A DNA stretch of 64,000 nucleotides from Paraescarpia echinospica (GCA_020002185.1 CM034531.1:48494715-48558714); one strand, 5' to 3'. Numbered from the stretch's first letter, positions 1 through 12,845 are shown. Notes: generated by a model from the sequence alone, not told the origin. A program made the numbers and translations.

Positions 1-947
1 TGTCACCAGAAAAATAATATTTGAAATATTTTGTGCAGTTTCATATAACATTTTGCCAGTGGTCAAATGGGTGCAACTCATTATTTAAAGGTGCAAACCA
101 CGTGCGTAACTGGTGACATTATAATATTATCATTGAGCTTGCAAGTCAGACAATAAAACACGGGGAAGTAGGTAGCGTTTTGCATAGATCATGTTAAAAC
201 ACACATTTTGCATTTCGGGTAAGACGGCCCCTATTGGCTTCCAATACAACTATATGGTCAATATATTAAATTTTATGACAGGTGCTGTACGAAGTGTAAA
301 AAGTAAGTTTTCATGCTAACGTTATATAATACAAAATATGCTACCATGCAATCCGCAATTATGACAAAATAATAAGAAATCCAGAACTTGAGATTAAATA
401 TTAAGAAACGTAATAAGTCCCATACATAAGTTGCAAAATATATAGTAGATATGTTAATTATAATTTAAACTTAACAGCTAGCATAGCTTAATACATTACT
501 GTTTGTATACATGCAATGTATTTTCAAAGAATGTTTCGTTCTTAGAGGTGAAAAATACAAAAGGAATGTCACGTAACGTCATTACCCAGTTAGGGGGCCG
601 TCTTGCCTCATAGTATGGGCAAGACGGTTGTTTGGGTATTCGTACTACATTGCATATAAAACGTATCTGATTTCTCTATTTACTGAAAACAGTTCCATAT
701 GGGTAACACATATATTTGTCTATAATATGGCCACATTAAATACGTATTAGCGTAGTTTTATGGTGGGTAATCTGGACGTTTTCCTTGGAGGGGCCAGGCT
801 GCCCCTGACTAACCAACAGTTCGTCGAATTCCAACAATCTTGATATCGTTTGAAAGGTTACGCTTTCTGCTATTCAAACATATAAATGGTTTCCTGATAA
901 TTGTTCCTAAAATAAAGTATAAACGGACCTACAACCGTGCCCGTTCC
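1..947. other. Intergenic DNA, no gene recognised
   Basis: AT-rich sequence without a convincing reading frame, RNA gene or transposon end. The only structure I see is a short motif around AAGACGG. It occurs at about 221-232, in inverted form at about 592-604 (11 bases match perfectly) and again in direct form near 617. This could be a remnant of terminal inverted repeats of a small element, but the arms are too short to claim that. Confidence 0.6.
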
Positions 948-1786
948 GGAATTTTGCCAGTAATGGGAGGAAGGGGGGCAACGTATAGAAACTGCAAGAG
1001 GATGGCGATCAACGCACTAATTGAGCAGATGTGTGAAGAAGAGGGGGTGGGATTCACAGAGTTATGGGGATACTTTGTTGGGAGGGAAGACATGTACATG
1101 AGAGATGGCCTCCATCTTAGTGGAAAGGGGTCAGCAGTTTTCTCAGAGAACCTGCTGCGATCTGTTGACAGTGGGACAGGTTGCATCTATTTAAACTAGA
1201 TTCGCAGGGGGGACTCACAGAAAAGCCTGAAACTGGAGGCATAGATAAAGACAGCACAAATAAATCAGCAAAGAACAGTCTGGAAAAGTCTTCTGAAGTT
1301 GGATATAAATGTGTTTGTTTAAACGCAAGGAGTATAGTAAACAAAAGAAATGAACTAAACATTATGGTAGAAGATACTGACTCTCACATAATAGGTATAA
1401 CCGAATCATGGACCACCACCGATATATTAGATGCCGAATTGGGACTGACAGGATATGTAATGTTTAGGAAAGATAGAATAGGAAGAAAGGGAGGTGGAGT
1501 TATTTTATATATTAAAGAATCTATCCAGGCTTATGAAATAAAATTAGAAAGAGAAGCAGATTGCGAAGAAGCTGTTTGGTGTAACATAGTTACAGGAAAC
1601 TCAAAGTTAACAGTTGGGTTAGTTTATCGAAGTCCAAACATAAGCATAGAAGAGAATGAAAAAATACAAAACGCTATAAGGGAAGTAAGCAAACGGGACT
1701 GTATTATTATTGGGGATTTTAACCACGGGCATATACAATGGAAATACAGAGTATGGGGAGTGAGGACCACAAGTTTTTAGTTTTAG
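948..1786 (+). pseudogene. CR1/L2-like non-LTR retrotransposon fragment (esterase C-terminus plus endonuclease)
   Basis: This fragment is clearly homologous to the longer minus-strand element at 28,019-32,450. It begins inside the SGNH-esterase region ([15 protein letters not shown]), passes the esterase DxxH block ([11 protein letters not shown], about 1,103-1,135), then enters an apurinic-like endonuclease domain with [30 protein letters not shown] and IIIGDFNHG motifs. Homology stops abruptly on both sides (near 948 and 1,786), so it is truncated at both ends and has no reverse transcriptase. Compared with the other copy it has a TAC-to-TAG stop at 1,197-1,199, one G missing from a G run just after it, and a 4-base deletion near 1,745. 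It is dead. The upstream part of the 840-1,199 reading frame is unrelated flank. Confidence 0.88.
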
Positions 1787-3242
1787 TCTCAGACACTGCG
1801 AACCAAAGACCGTATATCAATACAAGACGGTGCAGCGCGCGCTATCTACATTGTTCGAGGAAAGTACGTAAGCAGTTCGTCCGCCATTCTGGAGTTGCGC
1901 CAAGCCAGACCATACGCGTGCAGAACATGCAGTTCTTTGCATTATCATTGCTCAACATTTTCAACGATAACCTCAGAATTTTAATTATATAAGAAGTGGT
2001 ACTGCCTGATGATTATTCTGATGAAAAACGACGAAGTTCAATTGGCTCAGTAAATAATTGCAACGTTTCTATGTGATTTGTTTGAAAATTTCATTATTTT
2101 GAATTGTGATAGATAAAAAACTTCAAGGACTACTTTAATATCTTTCATTTTATATAACGCATGACAGCTTGGTGATCATTATGATGAAATGAGGTGACTG
2201 AACAAATACGCTAACATCGCGCGCTGCAGTCCCGTAGGCGCATGCGCTTGCCTCCCGAATGGCGGACAAAAACCTTCAGTGTAGACTGCCATTTTCTCGC
2301 TCAGTGACGTCTCCTGTCCAAATAGAGGCTCCTTGCTGCGAACGATGTTGGTTCGTCGACACAGTTCACCAATCTACCGATTGAGGCACCACTATCTGAT
2401 TCCATGGGATAAGTTCCACCCACTTTCAAACGACTACTAAAGTGACATACTCGAAGTGTGACGTCACAATCACGTATATCAACCAATCAACGCAACGAAT
2501 TTTGACACGTTGGTTGGCGTACGTTATTGTGACGTCACGCCAACATAGAGATATATTGGTTTCGCTGCGATCAAAGCACGTTAGTTTCGCCGCGGTTTAA
2601 AAGTGAGTGGAGCTTATAACATGAAATAAAGAAATTGTGAAGTGCGCATGTCTGCACCTATGCAAATGAGGAACACAGCGTCGCATTCGGTAGATCAGTG
2701 TACTGAGTACCCGCCGCCAACATCGTTCGGAACCGCACAGAACACCGAAATAGGCATGATTGTAGGTCCGTTTATAGGTGTTTTACGAACGGTTACCGGG
2801 AAATCTAGATGACACTAAAATAGCAAAAAGTGCATCCTTTCAAATGATACCAAGATCGTCGGGATAGGACGAGCCGTGAGGGTGCTAGCGACAGTACAAT
2901 TTCATGTTTTCGACGTGTTCCGAGTTGTTCATGTTTTGCTCGCTTAACTATTTTTGATAATATCAATGTCAACCGTGGGTCTGCAGTTACATGTCTACTT
3001 TGATGTTGACAATTGATTTTGAACAATGTGTCACTGCTTTCCGCTAAGTCAACTATTCCACAAGTGTCCAAACTATGGACACTATAATGTGTAGGCCAAC
3101 CGGTCTTGATCTCGCTCTCCTGAACTACGAGCTACTAGCAATGTTAGATATTTTGGAATTCTGAATGAATTTCATTCCCACTCTGTAACTGTGTCTCTCT
3201 GGGTTTCTGTCTCTCTGCTCCGTCTGTTTCTGTGTGTAAGTA

Positions 3243-3246
<4 letters not shown>
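1787..3246. other. Intergenic DNA with inverted-repeat structure
   Basis: No gene is recognised. The stretch contains the palindromic block at 2,455-2,540 described separately, and a perfect 13-base inverted pair CGAACGATGTTGG at 2,339-2,351 against 2,717-2,729. Together these suggest a small foldback or MITE-like element of roughly 400 bp, but outer ends and a target duplication could not be defined. Confidence 0.5.
2455..2540. repeat. Imperfect palindrome with two TGACGTCA octamers
   Basis: The left arm (about 2,457-2,493) and right arm (about 2,503-2,540) are imperfect reverse complements of each other. Each carries GTGACGTCAC near its outer end (TGACGTCA at 2,459-2,466 and 2,530-2,537) and a CAACCAA/TTGGTTG block nearer the centre. 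TGACGTCA is the consensus cAMP-response element, itself a palindrome. No adjacent gene supports a regulatory role, so a transposon-derived foldback is at least as likely. Confidence 0.55.
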
Positions 3247-3328
<82 letters not shown>

Positions 3329-3412
3329 CCCCCCTCTCTCTCTCTCTCTCTCTCTTTCTATCCTCTCTCTCCCCCTCTCTCTCTATCTCTCCCTATCTCT
3401 CCCTCTCTGAAG
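3247..3412. repeat. (CT)n microsatellite with CCCT interruptions
   Basis: A nearly pure CT tract runs from 3,247 to about 3,326. It is followed by a C-rich interruption and further imperfect CT/CCCT blocks to about 3,412. Open reading frames across it are Leu-Ser artefacts of the dinucleotide. Confidence 0.97.
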
Positions 3413-4509
3413 TAACTGATATGAAAAATCTACCTTACTCAGCTGTTGAAGTACCCTTGTGCTAGTCTCAGGTTTCATATGAGACTCCACTGCGATGTTG
3501 CAAGGTCTTGAAAATTACCTATACCAAGCGCGGAGTTTGTCCTTCTATTTCCTCGTGCCAAGCAGGCTCCCTACACATGTGCTTTCTTATCAAATCCGTT
3601 CAAAATAATCACTGTGCTTTTCCTTGTGATAACATTTCTTGAATTGTTGACGGATACAAGGGTACATTTCTGTCAGATTCAGCATTATTGCAGTATGCAA
3701 ACTTTCCATACCTAGTATACCCAGATATTGAAAAGAATGTGAACAATTCATGTACTCAATTACTTTTTTCTTGATCTTTTGTATATATTTGTATATAATT
3801 AGGTAGGTGTGATATTCTAATTATTAATTTGTTAGGGATACCACAGCGCCATTTGCATGCACAAAGTTTGAACAAATGTCACATCCGTAGGTTGGGGTGC
3901 AATGGTTGCTTGCGAAACACCCCTCACTTAGGCAAAATGTGTCCGCTAGATGAAAAAGAGTTACGCTTGAGATCTCAAGGGGGTGCAATTGGAGGTTTTG
4001 GGGATCTTCAATGGACGAAGTTTGAAGTTTAAGGGGGTGCAGGTGTAGGTGTTGGGAGCTACAAGAGGGTGTAGGTGTTGGGAGCTACAAGAGGGTGCAG
4101 TTGGAGATTTTGAAGGAGACTGCAATGTCAAGTCGAAAAATGCACCACACACCACGTTTTGATGCAAGTGCAGATATCTATAATTACTAATATTATTATT
4201 GTTTAATTGTTTCGATATTTGGATGAGTTAACAGAGATTATGTTCGTCCATTCAAGCAATCTTCTTATGCCGTATAAAGGTGCGGGAAATGGAAAACCGA
4301 CTTTAAAGTAGAAATAATACAGTGATATGACCACTTGTTTCACTTGTGCCAACTGCTCTCCGACTGCATTTAATTGATTAATTGTTATCATCGTCATCAA
4401 ACACCCTGCATGTTGCAAACGCGGGTGATCGTTACATTTCGCTTAAACAATCATAAATATGTATGATTATTCAAAAACTTTAATAATACACTTTCATTCC
4501 AAGTTGCTA
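3413..4509. other. Intergenic DNA, no gene recognised
   Basis: No coding or RNA gene is supported. A 26-bp segment (GGTGTAGGTGTTGGGAGC...) is repeated twice in direct tandem at about 4,042-4,093, inside a G-rich stretch (about 3,975-4,110). The remainder is unremarkable AT-rich sequence. Confidence 0.6.
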
Positions 4510-7500
4510 GACCATTGAACACTTTAACCTTTATCGACCACCTTTCCCTTCAATGATTCCCGTTGCCATTACATAATTTAACTTTTATCAATCACCTTTC
4601 CTTTCAACGATTCCCGTTGCCATTACATAATTTAACTTTTATCGACAACCTTTCCTTTCAACGATTCCGGTTGCCATTACATAATTTAACTTTTATCGAT
4701 CACCTTTCCCTTCAAAGATTCCCGTTGCCATTACATAATTTAACTTTTATCGACCACCTTTCCCTTTAATGATTCCCGTTGCCATTACATAATTTAACTT
4801 TTATCGACCACCTTTCCCTTCAACGATTCCCGTTGCCATTACATAATTTAACTTTTATCGACCACGTTTCCCTTTAACGATTCCCGTTGCCATTACATAA
4901 TTTAACTTTTATCGACCACCTTTCCCTTCAACGATTCCCGTTGCCATTACTTAATTTAACTTTTATCGATCACCTTTCCCTTCAACGATTCCCGTTGCCA
5001 TTACATAATTTAACTTCTATCGATCACCTTTCCCTTCAACGATTCCCGTTGCCATTACATAATTTAACTTTTATCGACCACCTTTCCCTTCGACGATTCC
5101 CGTTGCCTTTACATAATTTAACTTTTATCGATCATCTTTCCCTTCAACGATTCCCGTTACCATTACATAATTTAACTTTTATCGACCACCTTTCCCTTCA
5201 ATGATTCCCGTTGCCATCACATAGTTTAACTTTTATCGACCACCTTTCCCTTCGACGATTCCCGTTGCCATTACATAATTTAACTTTTATCGATCACCTT
5301 TCCCTTCGATGATTCCCGTTACCATTACATAATTTTAACTTTTATCGACCACTTTTCCCTTCAATGATTCCCGTTGCCATCACATAGTTAACTTTTATCG
5401 ACCACCTTTCCCTTCGACGATTCCCCTTGCCATTACATAATTTAACTTTTATCGATCATCTTTCCCTTCAACGATTCCCGTTACCATTACATAATTTAAC
5501 TTTTATCGACCACCTTTCCCTTCAATGATTCCCGTTGCCATCACATAGTTTAACTTTTATCGACCACCTTTCCCTTCGACGATTCCCGTTACCATTACAT
5601 AATTTTAACTTTTATCGACCACTTTTCCCTTCAATAATTCCCGTTGCCATCACATAGTTTAACTTTTATCGACCACCTTTCCCTTCGACGATTCCCCTTG
5701 CCATTACATAATTTAACTTTTATCGATCATCTTTCCCTTCAACGATTTCCGTTACCATTACATAATTTAACTTTTATCGACCACCTTTCCCTTCAATGAT
5801 TCCCGTTGCCATCACATAGTTTAACTTTTATCGATCACCTTTCCCTTCGACGATTCCCGTTGCCATTACATAATTTAACTTTTATCGATCACCTTTCCCT
5901 TCGATGATTCCTGTTGCCATTACATAATTTAACTTTTATCGACCACCTTTCCCTTCGACGATTCCCGTTGCCATCACATAGTTTAACTTTTATCGATCAC
6001 CTTTCCCTTCGACGATTCCCGTTGCCATTACATAATTTAACTTTTATCGATCACCTTTCCCTTCGATGATTCCTGTTGCCATTACATAATTTAACTTTTA
6101 TCGACCACCTTTCCCTTCAATGATTCCCGTTGCCATCACATAGTTTAACTTTTATCGACCACCTTTCCCTTCGACGATTCCCGTTGCCATTACATAATTT
6201 AACTTTTATCGATCACCTTTCCCTTCGATGATTCTTGTTGCCATTACATAATTTAACTTTTATCGACCACCTTTCCCTTCAATGATTCCCGTTGCCATCA
6301 CATAGTTTAACTTTTATCGACCACCTTTCCCTTCGACGATTCCCCTTGCCATTACATAATTTAACTTTTATCGATCATCTTTCCCTTCAACGATTCCCGT
6401 TACCATTACATAATTTAACTTTTATCGACCACTTTTCCCTTCAATGATTCCCGTTGCCATCACATAGTTTAACTTTTATCGACAACCTTTCCCTTCGACG
6501 ATTCCCGTTGCCATCACATAGTTTAACTTTTATCGATCACCTTTCCCTTCGACGATTCCCGTTGCCATTACATAATTTAACTTTTGTCGATCACCTTTCC
6601 CTTCGATGATTCCTGTTGCCATTACATAATTTAACTTTTATCGACCACCTTTCCCTTCAATGATTCCCGTTGCCATCACATAGTTTAACTTTTATCGACC
6701 ACCTTTCCCTTCGACGATTCCCGTTGCCATTACATAATTTAACTTTTATCGATCACCTTTCCCTTCAATGATTCCCGTTGCCATAACATAGTTTAACTTT
6801 TATCGACCACCTTTCCCTTCGACGATTCCCGTTGCCATTACATAATTTAACTTTTATCGATCACCTTTCCCTTCGATGATTCCCGTTACCATTACATAAA
6901 TTTAACTTTTATTGACCACTTTTCCCTTCAATGATTCCCGTTGCCATCACATAGTTTAACTTTTATCGACCACCTTTCCCTTCGACGATTCCCGTTACCA
7001 TTACATAATTTTAACTTTTATCGACCACTTTTCCCTTCAATAATTCCCGTTGCCATCACATAGTTTAACTTTTATCGACCACCTTTCCCTTCGACGATTC
7101 CCCTTGCCATTACATAATTTAACTTTTATCGATCATCTTTCCCTTCAACGATTCCCGTTACCATTACATAATTTAACTTTTATCGACCACCTTTCCCTTC
7201 AATGATTCCCGTTGCCATCACATAGTTTAACTTTTATCGACCACCTTTCCCTTCGACGATTCCCGTTGCCATCACATAGTTTAACTTTTATCGACCACCT
7301 TTCCCTTCGACGATTCCCATTGCCATCACATAGTTTAACTTTTATCGACCACCTTCACTTCGACGATTCCCGTTGCCATCACATAGTTTAACTTTTATCG
7401 ATCACCTTTCCCTTCGACGATTCCCGTTGCCATTACATAATTCAACTTTTATCGATCACCTTTCCCTTCGATGATTCCTGTTGCCATTACATAATTTAAC

Positions 7501-9012
7501 TTTTATCGACCACCTTTCCCTTCAATGATTCCCGTTGCCATCACATAGTTTAACTTTTATCGACTACCTTTCCCTTCGACGATTCCCGTTGCCATTACAT
7601 AATTTAACTTTTATCGATCACCTTTCCCTTCGATGATTCCTGTTGCCATTACATAATTTATCTTTTATCGACCACCTTTCCCTTCAATGATTCCCGTTGC
7701 CATCACATAGTTTAACTTTTATCGACCACCTTTCCCTTCGACGATTCCCGTTGCCATTACATAATTTAACTTTTATCGATCACCTTTCCCTTTGATGATT
7801 CCCGTTACCATTACATAATTTTAATTTTTATCGACCACTTTTCCCTTCAATGATTCCCGTTGCCATCACATAGTTTAACTTTTATCGACCACCTTTCCCT
7901 TCGACAATTCCCGTTGCCATTACATAATTTAACTTTTATCGATCACCTTTCCCTTCGATGATTCCCGTTACCATTACATAATTTTAACTTTTTTCGACCA
8001 CTTTTCCCTTCAATAATTCCCGTTGCCATCACATAGTTTAACTTTTATCGACCACCTTTCCCTTCGACGATTCCCCTTGCCATTACATAATTTAACTTTT
8101 ATCGATCATCTTTCCCTTCAACGATTCCCGTTACCATTACATAATTTAACTTTTATCGACCACCTTTCCCTTCAATGATTCCCGTTGCCATCACATAGTT
8201 TAACTTTTATCGACCACCTTTCCCTTCGACGATTCCCGTTGCCATCACATAGTTTAACTTTTATCGATCACCTTTCCCTTCGACGATTCCCGTTGCCATT
8301 ACATAATTTAACTTTTGTCGATCACCTTTCCCTTCGATGATTCCCGTTGCCATTACATAATTTAACTTTTATCGATCACTTTTCCCTTCGATGATTCCCG
8401 TTACCATTACATAATTTTAACTTTTATCGACCACTTTTCCCTTCAATGATTCCCGTTGCCATAACATAGTTTAACTTTTATCGACCACCTTTCCCTTCGA
8501 CGATTCCCGTTGCCATTACATAATTTAACTTTTATCGACCACCTTTCCCTTCAATGATTCCCGTTGCCATCACATAGTTTAACTTTTATCGACTACTTTT
8601 CCCTTCAACAATTCCCGTTGTCATCACATAGTTTAACTTTTATCGACCACCTTTTCCTTCGACGATTCCCGTTGCCATTACATAATTTAACTTTTATCGA
8701 CCACCTTTCCCTTCAACGATTCCCGTTGCCATTACATAATTTAACTTTTATCGACCACCTTTCCCTTCAACGATTCCCGTTGCCATTACATAATTTAACT
8801 TTTATCGACCACCTTTCCCTTCAACGATTCCCGTTGCCATTACATAATTTAACTTTTATCGACCACCTTTCCCTTCAACGATTCCCGTTGCCATTACATA
8901 ATTTAACTTTTATCGATCACCTTTCCCTTCAACGATTCCCGTTGCCATTACATAATTTAACTTTTATCGACCACCTTTCCCTTCAACGATTCCTGTGGCC
9001 ATTACAATTTAA
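4510..9012. repeat. 54-bp minisatellite array (about 83 units) with 162-bp higher-order core
   Basis: The unit is 54 bp, containing CCGTTGCCATTACATAATTT and TTATCGACCACCTTTCCCTT. Units near both ends (about 4,560-5,200 and 8,650-9,005) are almost uniform. The core (about 5,200-8,640) alternates three variants, giving a 162-bp higher-order unit: one with ATCACATAGTTT, one with CGACGATTCCCG and GATCACC, and one with CGATGATTCC and GACCACC. Occasional 1-base indels occur (an extra T before TTTAAC near 5,333; a missing T near 5,388). Because 54 is a multiple of three, frames stay open in the uniform ends (18-residue periodic translation). The core variants contain TAG and TAA in that frame, so I do not regard the array as coding. 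Confidence 0.97.
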
Positions 9013-9925
9013 GTTTGTCTTTCTTATTACATCTCGTAGACATAATCTTGGTCTTTTCCTGATTTTGGAAACGGTATTCCTCTCAGTGTCTGACAGAGGA
9101 TTAAACAATGGAACACATTATGTGCTGATTGTATAAAATTGCAAACATTCACGGGGAAATGCAAACAGATTCCCGTTAAATAAAAGGCTTCCCCTTCTCC
9201 GCATGTCATATGAATGGCATTCTTGTTCAATGTTGTTGCGTCTTGTTAAATACTATTTTAAAGAATAAATCGTCCTCAGTTTTAGTATCTCTCCTTGACA
9301 CTCTGAGAGCATTTTCCTTGATAACCTTAATGCTGATGCTAACGGTGGTCAACTAAAGCACACTGCACGCTTTAATATTCGTAAACAGAGCACGCGATGA
9401 ACACAACTTGCAAAGTAACATTCCACAATATACGGCAACACCAGTTATTCCGCCTTTACGTGTCGTGTCGATGTTCAGGTGCGCTACAAGTAAAAACCTT
9501 TCAGACTCAATGGCCCTTATCTGTGCCGATTCCCCAGTCAACCATGTATTGTTGGATCAGACGAGTTTAATGTTCCACCTGGCACCTTGATCTAATCGTG
9601 CCCCAGTGTCAGCGGTCTACCCGTCATTCATAAGATCGTCGTTTAAAACGGGCACCTGGTTGCTTTACACTCACAGTGCCGAGGATCTGCCCGACCCGAG
9701 TCTACCAGGAGAATCGCTTCCCAAGATCGGCACTGCAGGAAGGTAAGGAATGCAAACGTGGAGACATAGGAACTTTATATCTGCAATAATGCAGATACAT
9801 AGAGCTTTCTGGTGTATTGCACTGTCAACTGCTTTACGGAGTTGGTTTATCTGGGAATCAAAGACAATTAAGCAGTATAAAAACCGCGGTGAGCAATGCC
9901 TTGTTAGATTTGGGCGGCATTGAAT
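9013..9925. other. Unique intergenic DNA, no gene recognised
   Basis: The sequence between the minisatellite and the retrotransposon tail has no recognisable coding or RNA gene. The short open frames here have no motifs. Confidence 0.5.
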
Positions 9926-11150
9926 AGGTAGGTCGGTAGGTCGGTAGGTAGGTAGGTTTATTTCGGAATTGTATAATACAGAAGATAAATGAAGCACAAA
10001 ACTTTATAATTCCTGGTTGGCAGCAGAGCCAAGGCTGTTACCAGTACATATACAATGTTATAACAGGAAACAATATAACTTGAATCACTGGTCGCTGCCA
10101 ACCGCTGATAACGGTAATGTAGCATTGTTGTAGATACAACGTGCAATTTACAAGCAGACAATTAACACACAACCATACATAATAAGTAATAGTAGTGACG
10201 TGGTTGGTAGACCCAAAAATGAACAAAAAAAATTTCTTTTCACATATATACAACACTAGTGCTAGATTGCAGAAGAACAATCCAGTAATAACAATGTAAT
10301 ATGTAGTAGTATTTTCATAAACCATTTAAGACTAATCAGATAATAAAAAACACAAAAATGATGACACATTTAATACGGTGTAGTATCTTCGTAGACATAG
10401 TGTTTTAAGACACATGACTTTAGAGAAGATACAAAGCTGGTAATATTAGGTTTAGTTTGAATATCAGGCGAAATATTATTCCATACTATGGGCCCTTTGC
10501 ATAATCAAGTTAGAACTGCTGATTGGACGAATATGTCTAAGTTGCCTTGTGTCACGATTGTGAATATCACAGGTTAGAGTAAAAATATGAGATAAAGACA
10601 CTGGCAGATTGTTATGACAATAATTATACATAAATTTCGCAATTTCTATTTCATAAATATCCTTAAATTAGAGTATGCTCATGGAAAGCAGTTCGAAGAA
10701 TACTACGAACAATTTGTTTTTGTATAATGACTAATTTCTTTGTGTAGCTTTTACGTGTAGATCCCCAAAGGATTATTCCATATGTCAAATATGGATATAC
10801 TAATGCATAGTAAATTGTCTTTAGGGATTCTACAGGAAGAAGGCGATTAACTTTATTTATAACATATAGAGCACTTGAAAATATTTTTTGGCAGACATTT
10901 ATGTGTTCATGCCAGTCAAGTTTATCATCAATAAGAAGGCCTAGGAAGTTTACACAGTGGTTAGGCTGAATTAGCTGATCTGACATCTTAAATGTTATTT
11001 GTTCACTAAGTAGATGTCGTGATCTAGAAAACAACATATATTTAACGAGAGCTTATTAGCATGAAACCAGTCGTCTAATACTTGGAGTTCTTTATTTATG
11101 TCATTGTAAAGTTTAGTAATATGATTTCCATATCCACAGGCAATGGTGAT
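9926..11150 (-). pseudogene. 5'-truncated non-LTR retrotransposon (RT C-terminal region and 3' UTR)
   Basis: Read on the minus strand, translation begins around 11,140 with a WFHANKLSLN segment that follows the RT catalytic core. It continues through YMLFSRSRHL-like sequence and FLGLLIDDKLDWHEHI, then YYALVYPYLTYGIILWG at about 10,800, all typical of the thumb/connection region of Jockey/CR1-type elements. After a stop near 10,663 homology persists in other frames (EIAKFMYNY, HNRDTRQLRHIRP, then IVWNNISPDIQTKPN) to a terminal stop at 10,370-10,372. The 3' UTR ends in a (TACC)n-type simple tail at 9,926-9,957, seen as GGTA/GGTC repeats on the + strand. The catalytic FADD region is absent, so this is a dead 5' truncation. 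The family differs from the 28-32 kb element. Confidence 0.85.
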
Positions 11151-12286
11151 GATTTAAAGGATCCATCATTTACTGTAGTGTTGTTGGAATATGTTGCACC
11201 ATACTGCTCATATATATATTTGTCGTTTTGATCGTGTTAACGCGACTTTTCTCCTTTGCGTATTGCATTGACAAATGCCTCAATGTAAAGCAGTCAGAAT
11301 CACATGCGTGGTTTCAACAGCTAAAATTTTCGTAACAATAGCAACAACGATCATTACACAATACCTATGAATAGACGCATCTAGACTAGTTTTTTCAACA
11401 CGTATCTAAATAATTATGCTTTGTGTATGTATATTTTTGTGTAATATTAACATGTGCGCACAACAAGTGTATATCGCCTTGCGGACTTCGTTGTGTGTAT
11501 GAATCAAAGGGAAAACAAACTGATAAACCTCCTTCTGCGTCGCAATGTTAGTTACCCTGCCTTGTTTCCGTGTGCGTATTGGATCAGCTTATATTTACAG
11601 AATAATTTGACTAAATCCCAAAAGTATAATATATCTCGTCGGTAAGTCATAGTTGTCTTTGTTAGAACCGGTGTGAACTGATTACGAGAGACGCCAGTGG
11701 ATGAGGTCGTAGCCTCCCAGTTGGCCCACAGCCTAGCTGGATGCAGGCCTAAATGCTGCACTCGGTAGCGGAAAGCGGACAAACAGGTTCTAAAAGTACG
11801 TGAGCGCATGAGTTCGAAGAAATGCGGCATTCGCACAGACCTGTAAAGTCATAATTACAGTCGCAGATCGGGTATGCCAATGCAGTGAAGTGTAATCGGC
11901 ACGCTTAGGTCATGCTACGTGGAGCGCGACAACGTAGCGTGTTAGCATCTCAGACGTTTCACTGATATCGTCTACCCCAGCAAATCACTTGATGGGATGA
12001 AGGCCAGCTCGTGTACTCTGTCCTGAATTCTCGAGTATCCTCTGCTATTATCTCCCAATGTCTGTCGAACACCTCTGCCTATTCGAGGTCGCCCTTTCCA
12101 TCATAATTTCTATGTTAATCTCAGTCATCTTCTTCTCGATCAACCAACCTCCTTTTTCACATGCGTTCATTGTCAACATCTACACTCTCGTTCTATACAC
12201 GAGTCCTATCTATCCATGCTTTAACCTTACTGATTATGTGGTATGATGACAGTAGGCCCCTCCTCATCTCTCGCTCTCTCGCTTAC
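11151..12286. other. Intergenic DNA, no gene recognised
   Basis: No protein motif, RNA gene or repeat is recognised. The minus-strand open frame at 11,552-11,836 shows no known domain or codon pattern that I can defend. Confidence 0.5.
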
Positions 12287-12331
12287 GCTCTCTCTCTCTC
12301 TCTCTCTCCCTCTCTCCCTCTCTCCCTCTCT

Positions 12332-12398
<67 letters not shown>

Positions 12399-12540
12399 TC
12401 TCTCTCTCTCTCCCTCTCTCTCTCCCTCCCTCTCTCCCTCTCTCCCTCCCTCCCTCCCTCCCTCCTTCCCTCCCTACATCCCTCCCTCCCTTCCTCCCTC
12501 CCTCCCAGCCTCCCCCCTCTCTCTCTCCCTCTCTCTCTGG
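12287..12540. repeat. (CT)n / (CCCT)n low-complexity tract
   Basis: About 250 bp of pyrimidine-only sequence. CT dinucleotides dominate to about 12,420, then CCCT/CCTT tetranucleotides to about 12,530. Overlapping Leu-Ser-Pro reading frames are artefacts. Confidence 0.97.
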
Positions 12541-12750
12541 ATTCTCTGTCTTTTTTATTCTCTGTCTCTATGTATCTCTATCTCTTTCTGTCTCAGTCCA
12601 TTATTGGATCGCTTACGATAAAGACAATGGGCTTATTATTACACTGGTCTACACCCACACACGTGGCGCAATAGACACAAAGTAACAATTGTCACCATTA
12701 CAATATATTAAACCCGTTCCCATGACCATTTAATTTATTCTGTGGCAAAC

Positions 12751-12845
12751 TGAACTTTTCCCACGGAAATTGCGTGGGTGTTCGAATGAACAGGTCTGCC
12801 GGTGGTGAAGTGTATAATGCTATGAACAGATACAAGAACCTGCTG
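12751..12845 (+). mobile_element. SINE-derived fragment
   Basis: The segment GTGTTCGAATGAACAGGTCT and the following TGCCGGTGGTGAAGTGTATA match the body of the SINE copies at 22,195-22,366 and 23,023-23,345. Flanking homology is partial (TTTTCCCACGG upstream, TACAAGAACC downstream) and the GCGCT block is damaged. It is an internally deleted relic. Confidence 0.65.

Noticed and set aside
2459..2537. cAMP-responsive promoter
   Set aside because: Two CRE octamers are present but no neighbouring gene; they are explained equally well as arms of a palindrome.
3191..3465. Leu-Ser-rich proteins at the CT tract
   Set aside because: Direct product of (CT)n; the same applies at 12,161-12,685 and 21,249-21,728.
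4563..9136. Repeat protein encoded by the 54-bp array
   Set aside because: The frame is closed by stops in most core units and there is no supporting gene structure.
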